A stretch of 64,000 nucleotides of DNA from the NCBI GenBank assembly GCA_964403075.1, contig CAYOEV010000006.1, forward strand, positions 1-64,000, in the 5' to 3' direction. Shown here piece after piece: positions 1 to 8,847 of the stretch. Origin of the DNA: CAYOEV01 sp964403075 (GTDB taxonomy: Bacteria > Bacteroidota > Bacteroidia > Cytophagales > Cyclobacteriaceae). Below the pieces are notes generated by a model, which saw nothing but the letters and a program-made list of their open reading frames with translations, had not been told where the DNA came from and made no database searches. Numbering within the stretch: the first letter of the stretch is position 1; each line of letters opens with the position of its first letter. The translations under genes and the position numbers were made by a program.

Positions 1-53
1 AGAGCATCTGACTGTTAATCAGAGGGTCCTTGGTTCGAGCCCAAGAGGAGGAG
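1..53 (+). tRNA. tRNA-Asn (GTT), 3' part; 5' end outside window
   Basis: The window opens inside a tRNA. The anticodon loop CTGTTAA at about 11-18 gives anticodon GTT (asparagine). The T arm is a 5-bp stem CTTGG/CCAAG (29-33 and 41-45) around the loop TTCGAGC. The 3' acceptor strand AGGAGGA (46-52) and discriminator G53 follow. The next bases are CAC, so CCA is not encoded and must be added after transcription, as is usual in Bacteroidota. The D arm and 5' acceptor strand lie upstream of the window. Confidence 0.9.
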
Positions 54-61
54 CACCGCTG

Positions 62-93
62 AAACCCTGACGCTTTTCGTCGGGGTTTTTTTT
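62..93 (+). terminator. Intrinsic terminator after tRNA-Asn
   Basis: A hairpin with stem CCC-T-GACG pairing CGTC-G-GGG around a CTTTT loop is followed at once by a run of eight T (86-93). It begins nine bases after the tRNA, which fits termination of the tRNA transcript. galE starts about 100 bp further on. Confidence 0.85.
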
Positions 94-190
94 CGCACCC
101 ACCGGGCAACCTGGGGGCGTGCACCACCAAAAATCAATCTCAAAATAGAATCATTTATTTTCAAAGTCTTTTCTGACCATATTCGCACGC

Positions 191-1189
191 ATGCAGACCA
201 TTTTACTTACAGGTGGATTAGGCTACATTGGTTCACATGTTGCGGTTGAATTGGCAAGTAGCGGTTACGACATCGTCTTACTGGATGACCTGTCCAATTC
301 AGAACCGTTTGTGCTGGATCGAATCGCTGAATTAACAGGTAAAGACATCCAGCTTGAAAAAGGGGATATCAGAGATGCTACGTTTCTCCATGAGGTATTC
401 AACAAGCACAACATTCATGGTATTATTCACCTGGCGGCCAAAAAAGCTGTTGGAGAATCTGTAATAAGACCGTTGTTGTATTACGATGTGAACGTGTCAG
501 GGCTTATCACGCTACTTAAGACCGTGAATAACCAGCCGATTGAGCGATTTATTTTTTCTTCTTCGTGCACAGTTTACGGTGAACCCGCTCAACTTCCTGT
601 TGATGAAGACACGCCTTTCGGAAACAGCCCATCTCCGTATGGCAAAACCAAACAGATGTGTGAGCATATTTTAGCGGACTGGTCGACAAAGACGGACTGC
701 ACCACAGTCTCGCTCCGGTATTTTAATCCAGTTGGGGCGCACCCTTCCGCACGCATTGGAGAGTTGCCAAGAGGCATACCCAATAACCTGATTCCTTTTG
801 TGACGCAGACAGCAGCTGGTCTTACCAATGGATTAAAAATATTCGGCGGAGATTACCACACGCCAGACGGCACCGCCATTAGAGATTACATACACGTCGT
901 AGACCTTGCGAAAGCACACGTGGCCGCTTTGGAATCTAAACTGGATCATCATGAAGTACTCAATGTGGGCACAGGAAGGGGTCATTCCGTGTTGGAAATA
1001 GTCGAAACTTTTGAGAAAGTTAACCAGCTAAAATTACCATACAGCCTCACGGCTCGTAGACCCGGCGATATTCCAATGATTTATGGCAGCACCCGCCGCG
1101 CCAATGAAAAATTGCAATGGAAAGCCGAACGAGACCTTACACAAATGCTTGAAGATGCCTGGAGATGGCAGCAACGGCTTATGCAGTAG
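191..1189 (+). CDS. galE: UDP-glucose 4-epimerase
   Basis: Interconverts UDP-glucose and UDP-galactose in the cytoplasm, supplying galactose for glycans and the Leloir pathway. The 332-aa protein is normal length for GalE. It has the NAD-binding Rossmann motif GGLGYIGS (residues 8-15), the SSSCTVYG segment (123-130) that carries the active-site Ser/Thr, and the SDR pair Tyr150/Lys154 in YGKTK. The RYFNPVGAHPS block and the IRDYIHVVDLA block are both typical of GalE rather than of other extended SDRs. It follows the tRNA terminator and stands alone. Another nucleotide-sugar gene (ugd, 18968-20290) lies elsewhere in the window. The start ATG at 191 puts the Rossmann strand right at the N terminus. 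Confidence 0.93.
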   Translation: MQTILLTGGLGYIGSHVAVELASSGYDIVLLDDLSNSEPFVLDRIAELTGKDIQLEKGDIRDATFLHEVFNKHNIHGIIHLAAKKAVGESVIRPLLYYDVNVSGLITLLKTVNNQPIERFIFSSSCTVYGEPAQLPVDEDTPFGNSPSPYGKTKQMCEHILADWSTKTDCTTVSLRYFNPVGAHPSARIGELPRGIPNNLIPFVTQTAAGLTNGLKIFGGDYHTPDGTAIRDYIHVVDLAKAHVAALESKLDHHEVLNVGTGRGHSVLEIVETFEKVNQLKLPYSLTARRPGDIPMIYGSTRRANEKLQWKAERDLTQMLEDAWRWQQRLMQ

Positions 1190-1237
1190 ATACCTTTTAA
1201 AATCCGCCGAACCATAAGTTCTGCTTTAATGGAAGAG

Positions 1238-1268
1238 TTGGCACAACGACTAGTTTTCCTTAACTTCG
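1238..1268 (+). promoter_or_regulatory. Candidate promoter of the tyrosine-degradation operon
   Basis: TTG at 1238-1240 and TAACTTCG at 1261-1268 are 20 bp apart, close to the Bacteroidota primary-sigma consensus TTG-N(17-23)-TAnnTTTG with one mismatch (TTCG for TTTG). The -7 element ends four bases before the hmgA ATG at 1273, so the transcript would be nearly leaderless. This is pattern matching only. Confidence 0.4.
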
Positions 1269-1272
1269 TTTA

Positions 1273-2433
1273 ATGCCGATTTATCATTCTCTTGGCAAAA
1301 TTCCGCACAAACGTCACACGACTTTTGAACAGCCAACAGGCGGTCTTTATTACGAGCAACTTTTTGGTACCATCGGCTTCTCAGGCATGTCTTCTATCTT
1401 GTATCACGTACACCGCCCCACTCAAGTAAGAGCCATCCACGAACCTATTGATGTCAAGCCCCGGTCGGCAGTTTCCAACAACATGCATGCCCGCTTATTG
1501 AAAGGCTTTGACGTGCACCCGCAAGATGATTTTCTGGATAGTCGGACACCCATCTTAATGAATAGCGATTTGTGCATTTCCCTCGCTGCACCCAGGCAAT
1601 CCGTGTCAGATTACTTCTACAAAAACACAGACGCCGATGAACTGCTGTTCATACATGAAGGGTCAGGCACACTTAAAACACTACTGGGTAACATTTCCTT
1701 CGCATACGGTGACTATTTGTTGATCCCACGTGGCATGATCTACCAGATTCAATTCGACACCCAATCCAATCGTCTGCTGATCATAGAATCCAATCGTCCA
1801 TTTTATACACCAAAACGTTACCGCAACCATTTTGGGCAGCTCTTGGAACACGCCCCCTTTTGCGAACGCGACTACAAACTGCCAGGAGATTTAGAGACGC
1901 ATGACGAAAAAGGTGAATTCCTCCTGAAAATCAAGAAACAGGGACTGCTTCACCAACTAACCTACGCCACCCATCCTTTCGATGTGGTTGGTTGGGATGG
2001 CTACAATTTTCCTTACGGCTTTTCTATTCTAGATTTCGAGCCTATAACCGGTCGCATCCATCAGCCGCCGCCGGTACATCAGACTTTTGAAACTGACGCT
2101 TGCGTTGTTTGTTCCTTCGTGCCCCGTCTTTTCGATTACCACCCGGCAGCCATTCCGGCACCTTATAATCACTCCAATATAGACTCAGATGAAGTACTCT
2201 ATTATGTAGATGGTGACTTCATGAGTAGAAACCAAATGGCGCGGGGTCACCTAACGTTGCACCCCGCCGGAATTCCGCACGGACCAGCACCTGGTGCCTA
2301 CGAACGAAGTATAGGTCAAAAAGAAACCCAGGAACTGGCGGTCATGATAGACACGTTTCAACCGCTGCAGTTGACACAAGCCGCCCTTCATATAGACGAC
2401 GGTAAATATTATAAATCCTGGCTTGAAAAATAA
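1273..2433 (+). CDS. hmgA: Homogentisate 1,2-dioxygenase
   Basis: Opens the aromatic ring of homogentisate to maleylacetoacetate using non-haem Fe(II), the central step of tyrosine and phenylalanine breakdown. At 386 aa it is shorter than the roughly 440-aa animal and pseudomonad enzymes. The family's bicupin layout and the HRPTQVR and FPYGFSILDFEP blocks are present. Likely iron ligands are His300 and Glu307 in the YNHSNIDSDEVLYY segment and His336 in GIPHGP, placed by eye from the family pattern; the His-Glu spacing differs by one residue from the human enzyme. The stop overlaps the hpd start by one base (taATG), so the two are translationally coupled. The next two genes encode the preceding and terminal steps of the same pathway, which makes the assignment secure. 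Confidence 0.9.
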   Translation: MPIYHSLGKIPHKRHTTFEQPTGGLYYEQLFGTIGFSGMSSILYHVHRPTQVRAIHEPIDVKPRSAVSNNMHARLLKGFDVHPQDDFLDSRTPILMNSDLCISLAAPRQSVSDYFYKNTDADELLFIHEGSGTLKTLLGNISFAYGDYLLIPRGMIYQIQFDTQSNRLLIIESNRPFYTPKRYRNHFGQLLEHAPFCERDYKLPGDLETHDEKGEFLLKIKKQGLLHQLTYATHPFDVVGWDGYNFPYGFSILDFEPITGRIHQPPPVHQTFETDACVVCSFVPRLFDYHPAAIPAPYNHSNIDSDEVLYYVDGDFMSRNQMARGHLTLHPAGIPHGPAPGAYERSIGQKETQELAVMIDTFQPLQLTQAALHIDDGKYYKSWLEK

Positions 2434-3566
2434 TGACTATGGAATCCACACCTATCCCCAAAATTTTTGAGGAAGCAGAAGACTTCATGCCAATAAAAGG
2501 CACGGATTACATCGAATTCTACGTGAGCAATTCCCTTCAGGCTGCCCACTACTATAAATCTGCTTTCGGCTTCCAATCCTTAGCTTATGCAGGATTGTCC
2601 ACCGGCAAAAAGGACCGTGAGTCTTATGCGGTGCAACAGGACAAAATCCGCCTGGTTTTCACCTCGCCCTTATATGCGGATACGGACATCGGCAAACACA
2701 TCGATGCGCACGGTGATGGAGTAAAAGTGATTGCACTATCAGTAGATGATGCACTTGAAGCTTACGGAGCGGCCATGGACCGAGGGGCAGTATCTTATGT
2801 TTCACCGCATACGCTCGAAGATGAAAGCGGAAAAGTGGTGCAGGCAGGTATTCATACTTATGGCGAGACAGTACACCTCTTTATTGAACGAAACAATTAC
2901 AAGGGCGCCTTTCTTCCCGGATATCAAGGCTGGAATACAGATTATGCACCCGAAGAGGTGGGACTCAAATACATCGACCACATGGTAGGAAATGTTGCAT
3001 TGGGTGCCATGGATCAGTGGGTTAATTTTTATCGGAAGGTGATGGGCTTTACTCAAATTGTTTCTTTCGATGACAAGGACATTTCCACTGAGTACACCGC
3101 CCTGATGAGTAAGGTAGTGAGCAATGGCAACGGCCGAATCAAGTTTCCAATCAATGAGCCTGCCAATGGTAAAAGAAAGTCTCAGGTAGAAGAATACCTG
3201 GATTTCTACGGATCGGCGGGCGTGCAGCACATCGCTGTGGCTACTGACAACATCATTGAAACCGTTTTGGGCCTACGAGAACGGGGGGTGGAATTTTTAA
3301 ATGTACCCGACAATTATTACGACCACGTGTTAGAACGGGTAGGTCAGATTGATGAGGACCTTGAGCCATTGAAAAATTTAAATATTCTGATCGATCGGGA
3401 TGACGAAGGGTATCTGTTGCAGATTTTTACTAAGCCCGTGCAGCCACGACCCACTTTATTTTTTGAGATTATTCAAAGAAAAGGGGCCAACTCCTTTGGA
3501 AAAGGTAATTTCCGAGCACTTTTTGAGGCCATCGAACGCGAACAGAAATCAAGAGGGACCTTATAA
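2433..3566 (+). CDS. hpd: 4-hydroxyphenylpyruvate dioxygenase
   Basis: Converts 4-hydroxyphenylpyruvate, the transamination product of tyrosine, to homogentisate, the substrate of the upstream gene product. The 377-aa protein has two vicinal-oxygen-chelate domains (about residues 22-155 and 178-335). The iron triad is visible as His183 (YIDHMVGN), His266 (GVQHIAVA) and Glu345 (TLFFEII). The C-terminal GANSFGKGNFRALFEAIEREQ block is a signature of the true HPPD branch rather than of the related hydroxymandelate synthase. ATG at 2433 overlaps the hmgA stop by one base, and fahA follows after two bases. ATGs at 2439 and 2487 are possible alternative starts. Confidence 0.94.
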   Translation: MTMESTPIPKIFEEAEDFMPIKGTDYIEFYVSNSLQAAHYYKSAFGFQSLAYAGLSTGKKDRESYAVQQDKIRLVFTSPLYADTDIGKHIDAHGDGVKVIALSVDDALEAYGAAMDRGAVSYVSPHTLEDESGKVVQAGIHTYGETVHLFIERNNYKGAFLPGYQGWNTDYAPEEVGLKYIDHMVGNVALGAMDQWVNFYRKVMGFTQIVSFDDKDISTEYTALMSKVVSNGNGRIKFPINEPANGKRKSQVEEYLDFYGSAGVQHIAVATDNIIETVLGLRERGVEFLNVPDNYYDHVLERVGQIDEDLEPLKNLNILIDRDDEGYLLQIFTKPVQPRPTLFFEIIQRKGANSFGKGNFRALFEAIEREQKSRGTL

Positions 3567-3568
3567 CC

Positions 3569-4825
3569 ATGCAAAAACTTTCCAGCTGGCTAGATGTGCC
3601 GCCAGACTCAGATTTTTCTATTTACAATCTGCCGTACGGTGTTTTTTCTACCGAAACACTGTCGAAACGGGTAGGCGTCGCCATTGGTCAACAAGTCCTA
3701 GACCTGCAATGGTTGGAAGAAAATGGCTACTTTGATGAATTGTCATTGCCTCAAAAAACCTTTGCGCAACCACAAGTAAATGATTTCATTAAGTTGGGCA
3801 AGGAAGTGTGGTCCAAAATGCGCGCACTTTTGCAACACCTGCTCAGTGATGTGAATAGCCGATTAAAAGCAGATGTGGCACATGCACTTTATCCCATTGA
3901 ATTGGTGGAAACACACTTGCCTTTGCAAATTGGCAACTACACCGATTTTTATAGCTCAAAAGAGCATGCCACCAACATTGGGACCATGTTTAGGGATCCG
4001 GACAATGCCTTATTACCAAACTGGAAACACCTCCCTGTGGGTTATCATGGCCGCGCCTCCTCAATTGTAATTAGCGGAACAGAAATTAGACGTCCCAATG
4101 GTCAAATGCAGCCAGGAAACACCTCATCACCCATATTCGGCCCATCAAAACTGCTCGACTTTGAGCTGGAAACCGCCTTTGTTGTGGGTAAACCCAATGA
4201 CCTGGGAAATCCAGTAACTATTGGCCAGGCAGAGGATCACATTTTCGGCGTACTACTTTTCAATGACTGGTCGGCTCGTGACATCCAAAAATGGGAATAT
4301 GTGCCGCTTGGGCCATTTCTGGCAAAAAGTTTTGCCTCCTCCTTGTCGCCCTGGATTGTAACGATGGAAGCACTTGAGCCTTTTCGTACACGGGGCCCGG
4401 TTCAGGATCCCCCGGTGCTACCTTACTTAAAATTTAAAGGTGAAAAGAGTTACGACATAAGATTGGAGGGGGAGCTAGAAATTGCAAGCGGTGAGCGAAA
4501 AGTCCTCTGCCGCACAAACCATAAATATCTTTATTGGAATATGGCTCAACAGTTGACTCACCATACCGTGAATGGCTGTAACCTTCAGGTAGGCGACCTT
4601 TGTGCGAGCGGCACCATATCAGGTCCCACACCAGATAGCTATGGGTCCATGTTAGAATTATCCTGGCGAGGGGAAAAGCCCTTATCAATTGGCCAAGAGC
4701 AACGAAAATTCCTACAGGATGGCGATACCGTAATTATGCGTGGGCATTGTACGAATGGTGCTTTCCGAATTGGATTTGGAGAGGTACGCACACGAATTTT
4801 ACCTGCGCTGTCTTTGCACGAATAA
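3569..4825 (+). CDS. fahA: Fumarylacetoacetase
   Basis: Hydrolyses fumarylacetoacetate to fumarate and acetoacetate, the last step of tyrosine degradation. The 418-aa length matches eukaryote-type FAH. The residues align number for number with the mouse enzyme: metal ligands Asp126, Glu199, Glu201 and Asp233, catalytic His133 in DFYSSKEHATN, and Lys253. The SH3-like N-terminal domain (1-118) is present. Last gene of the hmgA-hpd-fahA operon. No maleylacetoacetate isomerase gene is in the window, so that step is encoded elsewhere or occurs non-enzymatically. The 188 bp after it contain no clear gene or strong terminator before the convergent oxidoreductase. Confidence 0.94.
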   Translation: MQKLSSWLDVPPDSDFSIYNLPYGVFSTETLSKRVGVAIGQQVLDLQWLEENGYFDELSLPQKTFAQPQVNDFIKLGKEVWSKMRALLQHLLSDVNSRLKADVAHALYPIELVETHLPLQIGNYTDFYSSKEHATNIGTMFRDPDNALLPNWKHLPVGYHGRASSIVISGTEIRRPNGQMQPGNTSSPIFGPSKLLDFELETAFVVGKPNDLGNPVTIGQAEDHIFGVLLFNDWSARDIQKWEYVPLGPFLAKSFASSLSPWIVTMEALEPFRTRGPVQDPPVLPYLKFKGEKSYDIRLEGELEIASGERKVLCRTNHKYLYWNMAQQLTHHTVNGCNLQVGDLCASGTISGPTPDSYGSMLELSWRGEKPLSIGQEQRKFLQDGDTVIMRGHCTNGAFRIGFGEVRTRILPALSLHE

Positions 4826-5013
4826 CCCTTTTGGCACCTTGCCGGAACGCATTCGTAGAGCCATTGAAAGAGACATCTCTCAATGCGTTATAAGCGCAAC
4901 TATTAAAATTCTTTAAGAATAGTAAAACACACAGTACTCGAGCGCATGGCAAATAGACAAATTGGTAAAGAGTATATGGCTGAAATCAACATGATGATTC
5001 CAACTTCGAAATG

Positions 5014-7887
5014 CTAAATCACCTCCACCAAATGCAGCGCCTGCCTGCCCGTTCCATCCAAAATTTGATGCCTACACGAGGTGCCATTCGCGACCACCAG
5101 ATCATCAACATTTGTGTTCCGTATAAATGGAAATAAAACCAGTTCTCCAATTTTCATTGAAAGGTCAAAATGCTCCTTTTCATAGCCAAAAGATCCGGCC
5201 ATGCCACAGCAACCACTGGGAATCGTGCGTACATCCAGGTGCTTACAGGCCTTAAGCACCCTGAGCGTGGGCACCTGAGAAGACAGTGCCTTCTCATGAC
5301 AATGCCCATGAACCCAAACGGTTGCCTTTTTTCTGGTAAGTGACTCGATGTCTAAACGTCCTTTATCCAGTTCAGAAACAAGAAATTCACTCACAGTCTG
5401 CACTTTTTTGGCTACGTCTTTCGCTTTCTGCTGGTCCTCCCCTCGCAGCAATCCGACATACTCATCCCGGAAGGTGAGCAAGGCAGAAGGCTCGATACCC
5501 ACGATGGCATCCACTTCATCGAGCATCGAATGAAAGGCACGCACATTTAAAACTGCCAGTTGCCTGGCCTTGTCCAAAAACCCTTTAGATATGTGCGCCC
5601 TGCCACTTTCCACGTGATCGACTGTAATGCAAGCATATCCCAGACGGTCAAAGAGACGCACCGCATGCTTACCCACCCCGACATCCAGATAATTCGTAAA
5701 TTCATCCACAAAGAGTGCCACGGTGCCACGTGGCTGCGTTACGGCTGGCTGATAGTGGCACAGCCACTGGCGAAACGTTTGATCCGGCCTTTGGGGAAGG
5801 CTACGCAGTTTGTGAAATCCAAGCAATCTTCCAGCCGGCTTGCGCAAGAAGTTGTAAAGCCCGGGCCAGATGCCCGCCAATTTCATCTGCCTGCCAAACC
5901 CGGCAATGATTTGGTCTCTGAAAGCCGCGCCTTTTAATTTATGTTTTTGATGTAACCATTCTGCCTTCAATCTTGCCATGTCTACGTTTGAGGGACATTC
6001 CTTTTTGCACGCCTTACAGGAAAGACACAAATCCATAACTGATTCAATCTCGGGCCCCGCCACGCGTGCACCACCTGATTCGTTGAGCATCTCACGCAAA
6101 ATATTGGCGCGGGCGCGGGTGGTGTCTTTCTCATCCCTTGTGGCATGGTAGCTGGGACACATCGTCCCGCCAGTTAATTCTGATTTTCTGCAGTCTCCCG
6201 AACCATTGCACATTTCAGCGGCTCGCACCCAACCTCGTGTACCAGACCAATCGAAGGCAGTATCAAAGCCTGGCGTATGCCAGTCCGCGCCGAATCGAAG
6301 CGAGCCATCCATGGGTGGGGCATCCACAATCTTCCCCGGGTTGAACAAACCATGCGGATCCCATATGAATTTCACGTCTTTCAATAGCCCATATACGCGA
6401 TCGCCCAGCATTTGTGCGATAAACTCTCCACGTAGACGACCATCCCCATGTTCACCGCTCAAAGACCCTTTGTATTTTTGTACCAGACCAGCTATCTCCT
6501 CCGCAATTACCCGGAAAAGTCGGACACCTTCACGGGTTTTTAAATCCAAGATGGGCCTTAAGTGAATTTCACCTGCGCTGGCGTGGGCGTAGTGGACGGC
6601 GTGCAAAGCATACTTAGAAAGTATTTTATTAAAATCACGAATGTAGGCAGGTAAGTCCTCCACAAGAACCGCCNNNNNNNNNNCCGCCGTATCCTCAATT
6701 ACTGGTACTGGTTTCGCATCACCTGGTACATTGGACAGCAGACCCAGTCCAGCCTTTCGTAATCCCCACACCCGTTGAATATCCGCTCCCATGATCACTG
6801 GGTAGTGATAGCCCAACCCTTCCTTACGAAGCGCCGCTATTAGTTGATTTTTAGCCTCTTCTAACTCCTTTTTGCGTGGCCGATGCAGCTCTACCACCAA
6901 TATGGCCTTGGGTTCGCCCGATAGGAAGAAACGTTCGTCCCTATACAGACTATTTCGGGCCGTAGCCTCTAAGATGTAGTGATCCATTAGTTCACTGGCA
7001 GAAACGTCATGCCCAAGCGCCAACAAATTGGCACGTAAAGACTCATCCAGGGTATGACAATGGATAGCTATAAGACAGTTGTTCTTAGGAGGCAATCGAG
7101 TCAGTTGCAATTTGATACGCGTTACCAGCATCAATGTGCCTTCTGAGCCGGCAATCAATTCACAAAAATTAAAGGGTCTCCTACCACGAAACGGAGCAGT
7201 ATCTACCAGTTTGTCCAATGCGTAGCCAGTATTTCTTCTGAATATACCCGGATGCGGATAGCTCTCAATAATTTCTTGGTAGTTCGTATGTATTAAGTCC
7301 CGGATTTGTTCATATAATGACCGCTCCATTGGAGTTGTCTGCACCCCTTTACATTTTGCTTCAAAGGCCGCCTTGCCCAGTGGCCTGAAATGCACGAAAC
7401 TACCATCCGAAAGATAGCCTTCTATTTCCAATACGTGCTCGCGTGTACTACCATATTTGATGGAATTGGTGCCACAGGAATTGTTGCCCAGCATGCCACC
7501 AAGCATGGCCCGATTGGCGGTCGAAGTCTCTGGTGCAAAAAAGAAACCCTTCGGTTCCAGTAGTTGATTCAGCTCATCACGAACCACCCCAGGTTCCACC
7601 CAAATGGTACGGGCCTTGAGATCAGGCGCTTCCACCCGGTTCATTTTTGAAAAATCAACAATTATCCCACGACCGACAACTTGTCCGGCCAATGAAGTTC
7701 CGGCCGTTCTGGGAATGAGCGGCAACTTCTCCTTCAAGGCAAAATCTACCAGTCGTTTTACGTCTCTGGTGTGAACTGGCACTGCCACACCAGCCGGCAA
7801 TTCGCGATATGCCGAAGCATCTGTGGCATAAATTCTTCTGGTGGCCTCATCTACCAACCACTTCCCATCAATCTGCGGAGTCCCCAT
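5014..7887 (-). CDS. FAD-linked 2-hydroxyacid dehydrogenase fused to Fe-S subunit (YdiJ/D-2-hydroxyglutarate or D-lactate type)
   Basis: A 957-residue fusion of an FAD-linked oxidase and a GlpC/LutA-like iron-sulfur module, the layout of E. coli YdiJ (D-2-hydroxyglutarate dehydrogenase) and of many annotated D-lactate dehydrogenases. It probably oxidises a D-2-hydroxyacid and passes electrons to the quinone pool. The PP-loop FAD domain spans about 35-260 (RTAGTSLAGQ at 60-69, GNNSCGTNS) and the FAD-oxidase C domain about 275-520 (SGEHGDG at 478-484). Two 4Fe-4S clusters follow: C560/C566/C577, and C621/C624/C627/C631 with CP. CCG-type cysteine motifs near the C terminus are HGHCHEK and GCCGMAGSFGYE. 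The exact substrate cannot be read from sequence. The gene contains a ten-N assembly gap (see the entry at 6669-6688). It is divergent from the BASS transporter, with 51 bp between the starts. Confidence 0.85.
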   Translation of the reverse strand: MGTPQIDGKWLVDEATRRIYATDASAYRELPAGVAVPVHTRDVKRLVDFALKEKLPLIPRTAGTSLAGQVVGRGIIVDFSKMNRVEAPDLKARTIWVEPGVVRDELNQLLEPKGFFFAPETSTANRAMLGGMLGNNSCGTNSIKYGSTREHVLEIEGYLSDGSFVHFRPLGKAAFEAKCKGVQTTPMERSLYEQIRDLIHTNYQEIIESYPHPGIFRRNTGYALDKLVDTAPFRGRRPFNFCELIAGSEGTLMLVTRIKLQLTRLPPKNNCLIAIHCHTLDESLRANLLALGHDVSASELMDHYILEATARNSLYRDERFFLSGEPKAILVVELHRPRKKELEEAKNQLIAALRKEGLGYHYPVIMGADIQRVWGLRKAGLGLLSNVPGDAKPVPVIEDTAXXXXAVLVEDLPAYIRDFNKILSKYALHAVHYAHASAGEIHLRPILDLKTREGVRLFRVIAEEIAGLVQKYKGSLSGEHGDGRLRGEFIAQMLGDRVYGLLKDVKFIWDPHGLFNPGKIVDAPPMDGSLRFGADWHTPGFDTAFDWSGTRGWVRAAEMCNGSGDCRKSELTGGTMCPSYHATRDEKDTTRARANILREMLNESGGARVAGPEIESVMDLCLSCKACKKECPSNVDMARLKAEWLHQKHKLKGAAFRDQIIAGFGRQMKLAGIWPGLYNFLRKPAGRLLGFHKLRSLPQRPDQTFRQWLCHYQPAVTQPRGTVALFVDEFTNYLDVGVGKHAVRLFDRLGYACITVDHVESGRAHISKGFLDKARQLAVLNVRAFHSMLDEVDAIVGIEPSALLTFRDEYVGLLRGEDQQKAKDVAKKVQTVSEFLVSELDKGRLDIESLTRKKATVWVHGHCHEKALSSQVPTLRVLKACKHLDVRTIPSGCCGMAGSFGYEKEHFDLSMKIGELVLFPFIRNTNVDDLVVANGTSCRHQILDGTGRQALHLVEVI
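6669..6688. other. Assembly gap (10 N) flanked by duplicated CCGCC
   Basis: Ten N occupy 6674-6683. The five bases before (6669-6673) and after (6684-6688) are both CCGCC. Merging the two copies and deleting the N removes 15 bases, keeps the reading frame, and gives the minus-strand peptide EDTAVLVEDL. EDTAV is the conserved sequence at this point in the FAD-oxidase C family. The gap is therefore probably a scaffolding artefact over a 5-base overlap, with nothing missing. The real protein would be 952 aa. Confidence 0.8.
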
Positions 7888-7938
7888 GACTGTAAATTAT
7901 GTCCAAACCCGGAATTCATCTATATTCGGAGACCGCTT

Positions 7939-8847
7939 ATGGACGAAATTGATCTGATAACCATTCGATTCGATCGCGAAACACTTTTTCAGATGAATCT
8001 GTCGCTTGCTGTAATCATGTTTGGCGTGGCGCTCAGACTAAGGCCTAAAAATTTCCTGGATGTATGCAAATTCCCCAAAGCATTTGTTCTTGGTTTCATC
8101 TCGCAGTTTTTGCTATTGCCTCTGCTTACCTTTTGCCTCGTGTGGGTGCTGAATCCACAGCCAAGTATGGCACTTGGCATGCTAGTCGTAGCCGCTTGTC
8201 CGGGAGGAAACATTTCAAACTTTTTCACCTCAATGGCGGGAGGTAATGCTGCACTCTCTATTTCCATGACAGCCGTAGCCAGCCTGTTGGCAGTTATAAT
8301 CACCCCTTTAAATATCACCCTATGGGGAGGTTGGTACCCGCCCGCGGCGGAGTTACTCCAGCAAATACATATCAACTTCCTGGATGTGGCGGCAATTGTA
8401 GCCATCATTCTAATTATACCTATGATGCTTGGCATGTTCGTAGGTTATTACTTTAAAAAATTCGCAGACAACATCCACCCCTTCATCCAGACCCTGTCGA
8501 TATGCATTTTTATCATCATTGTCGTTCTTGCCTTCCGATCCAATTTTGATCACTTTATCCGTTACATTCATCTGGTAGCTGGGCTGGTATTCGTTCACAA
8601 TGCTTTTGCTTTATTGATCGGCTATGGTTGGGCCAGGTGGTTTAAACTAAAAAGTGAAGACATAAAAACAATAACGCTTGAAACAGGCATCCAAAACTCT
8701 GGACTGGGACTAGGGGTCATCTTTACATTTTTCCAGGGGCTCGGAGGTATGGCACTTGTGGCCGGCTGGTGGGGAATCTGGCACATTGTTTCCGGATTAT
8801 TATTGGCGTTTATCTGGAGTAAAAAACCTTCCTTGGCAAAGGCATAA
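7939..8847 (+). CDS. Bile acid:sodium symporter (BASS) family transporter
   Basis: A 302-aa integral membrane protein of the BASS/NTCP-ASBT fold. The CPGGNISNFFTSMAGGNAALS block and the later LETGIQNSGLG block are the two sodium-site signatures of the family. Eight to ten hydrophobic helices fill the rest. The reading frame is open back to 7771, but that part overlaps the divergent oxidoreductase and looks non-coding. ATG at 7939 gives a natural N terminus (MDEIDLITI) with GGAG eight bases upstream. Substrates in bacterial BASS proteins range over bile acids, keto acids and other organic anions. The divergent hydroxyacid dehydrogenase hints at an organic-acid substrate, but this is inference. 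The stop overlaps the next gene's start (taATG). Confidence 0.85.
   Translation: MDEIDLITIRFDRETLFQMNLSLAVIMFGVALRLRPKNFLDVCKFPKAFVLGFISQFLLLPLLTFCLVWVLNPQPSMALGMLVVAACPGGNISNFFTSMAGGNAALSISMTAVASLLAVIITPLNITLWGGWYPPAAELLQQIHINFLDVAAIVAIILIIPMMLGMFVGYYFKKFADNIHPFIQTLSICIFIIIVVLAFRSNFDHFIRYIHLVAGLVFVHNAFALLIGYGWARWFKLKSEDIKTITLETGIQNSGLGLGVIFTFFQGLGGMALVAGWWGIWHIVSGLLLAFIWSKKPSLAKA

Noticed and set aside
4826..5013. Possible terminator or small gene between fahA and the oxidoreductase
   Set aside because: Only short imperfect palindromes (for example ATTCTTTAAGAAT) without a G/C stem; nothing supportable.
7771..7938. N-terminal extension of the BASS transporter frame
   Set aside because: Overlaps the divergent oxidoreductase start, has cysteine-rich non-family sequence, and the ATG at 7939 gives a normal N terminus.
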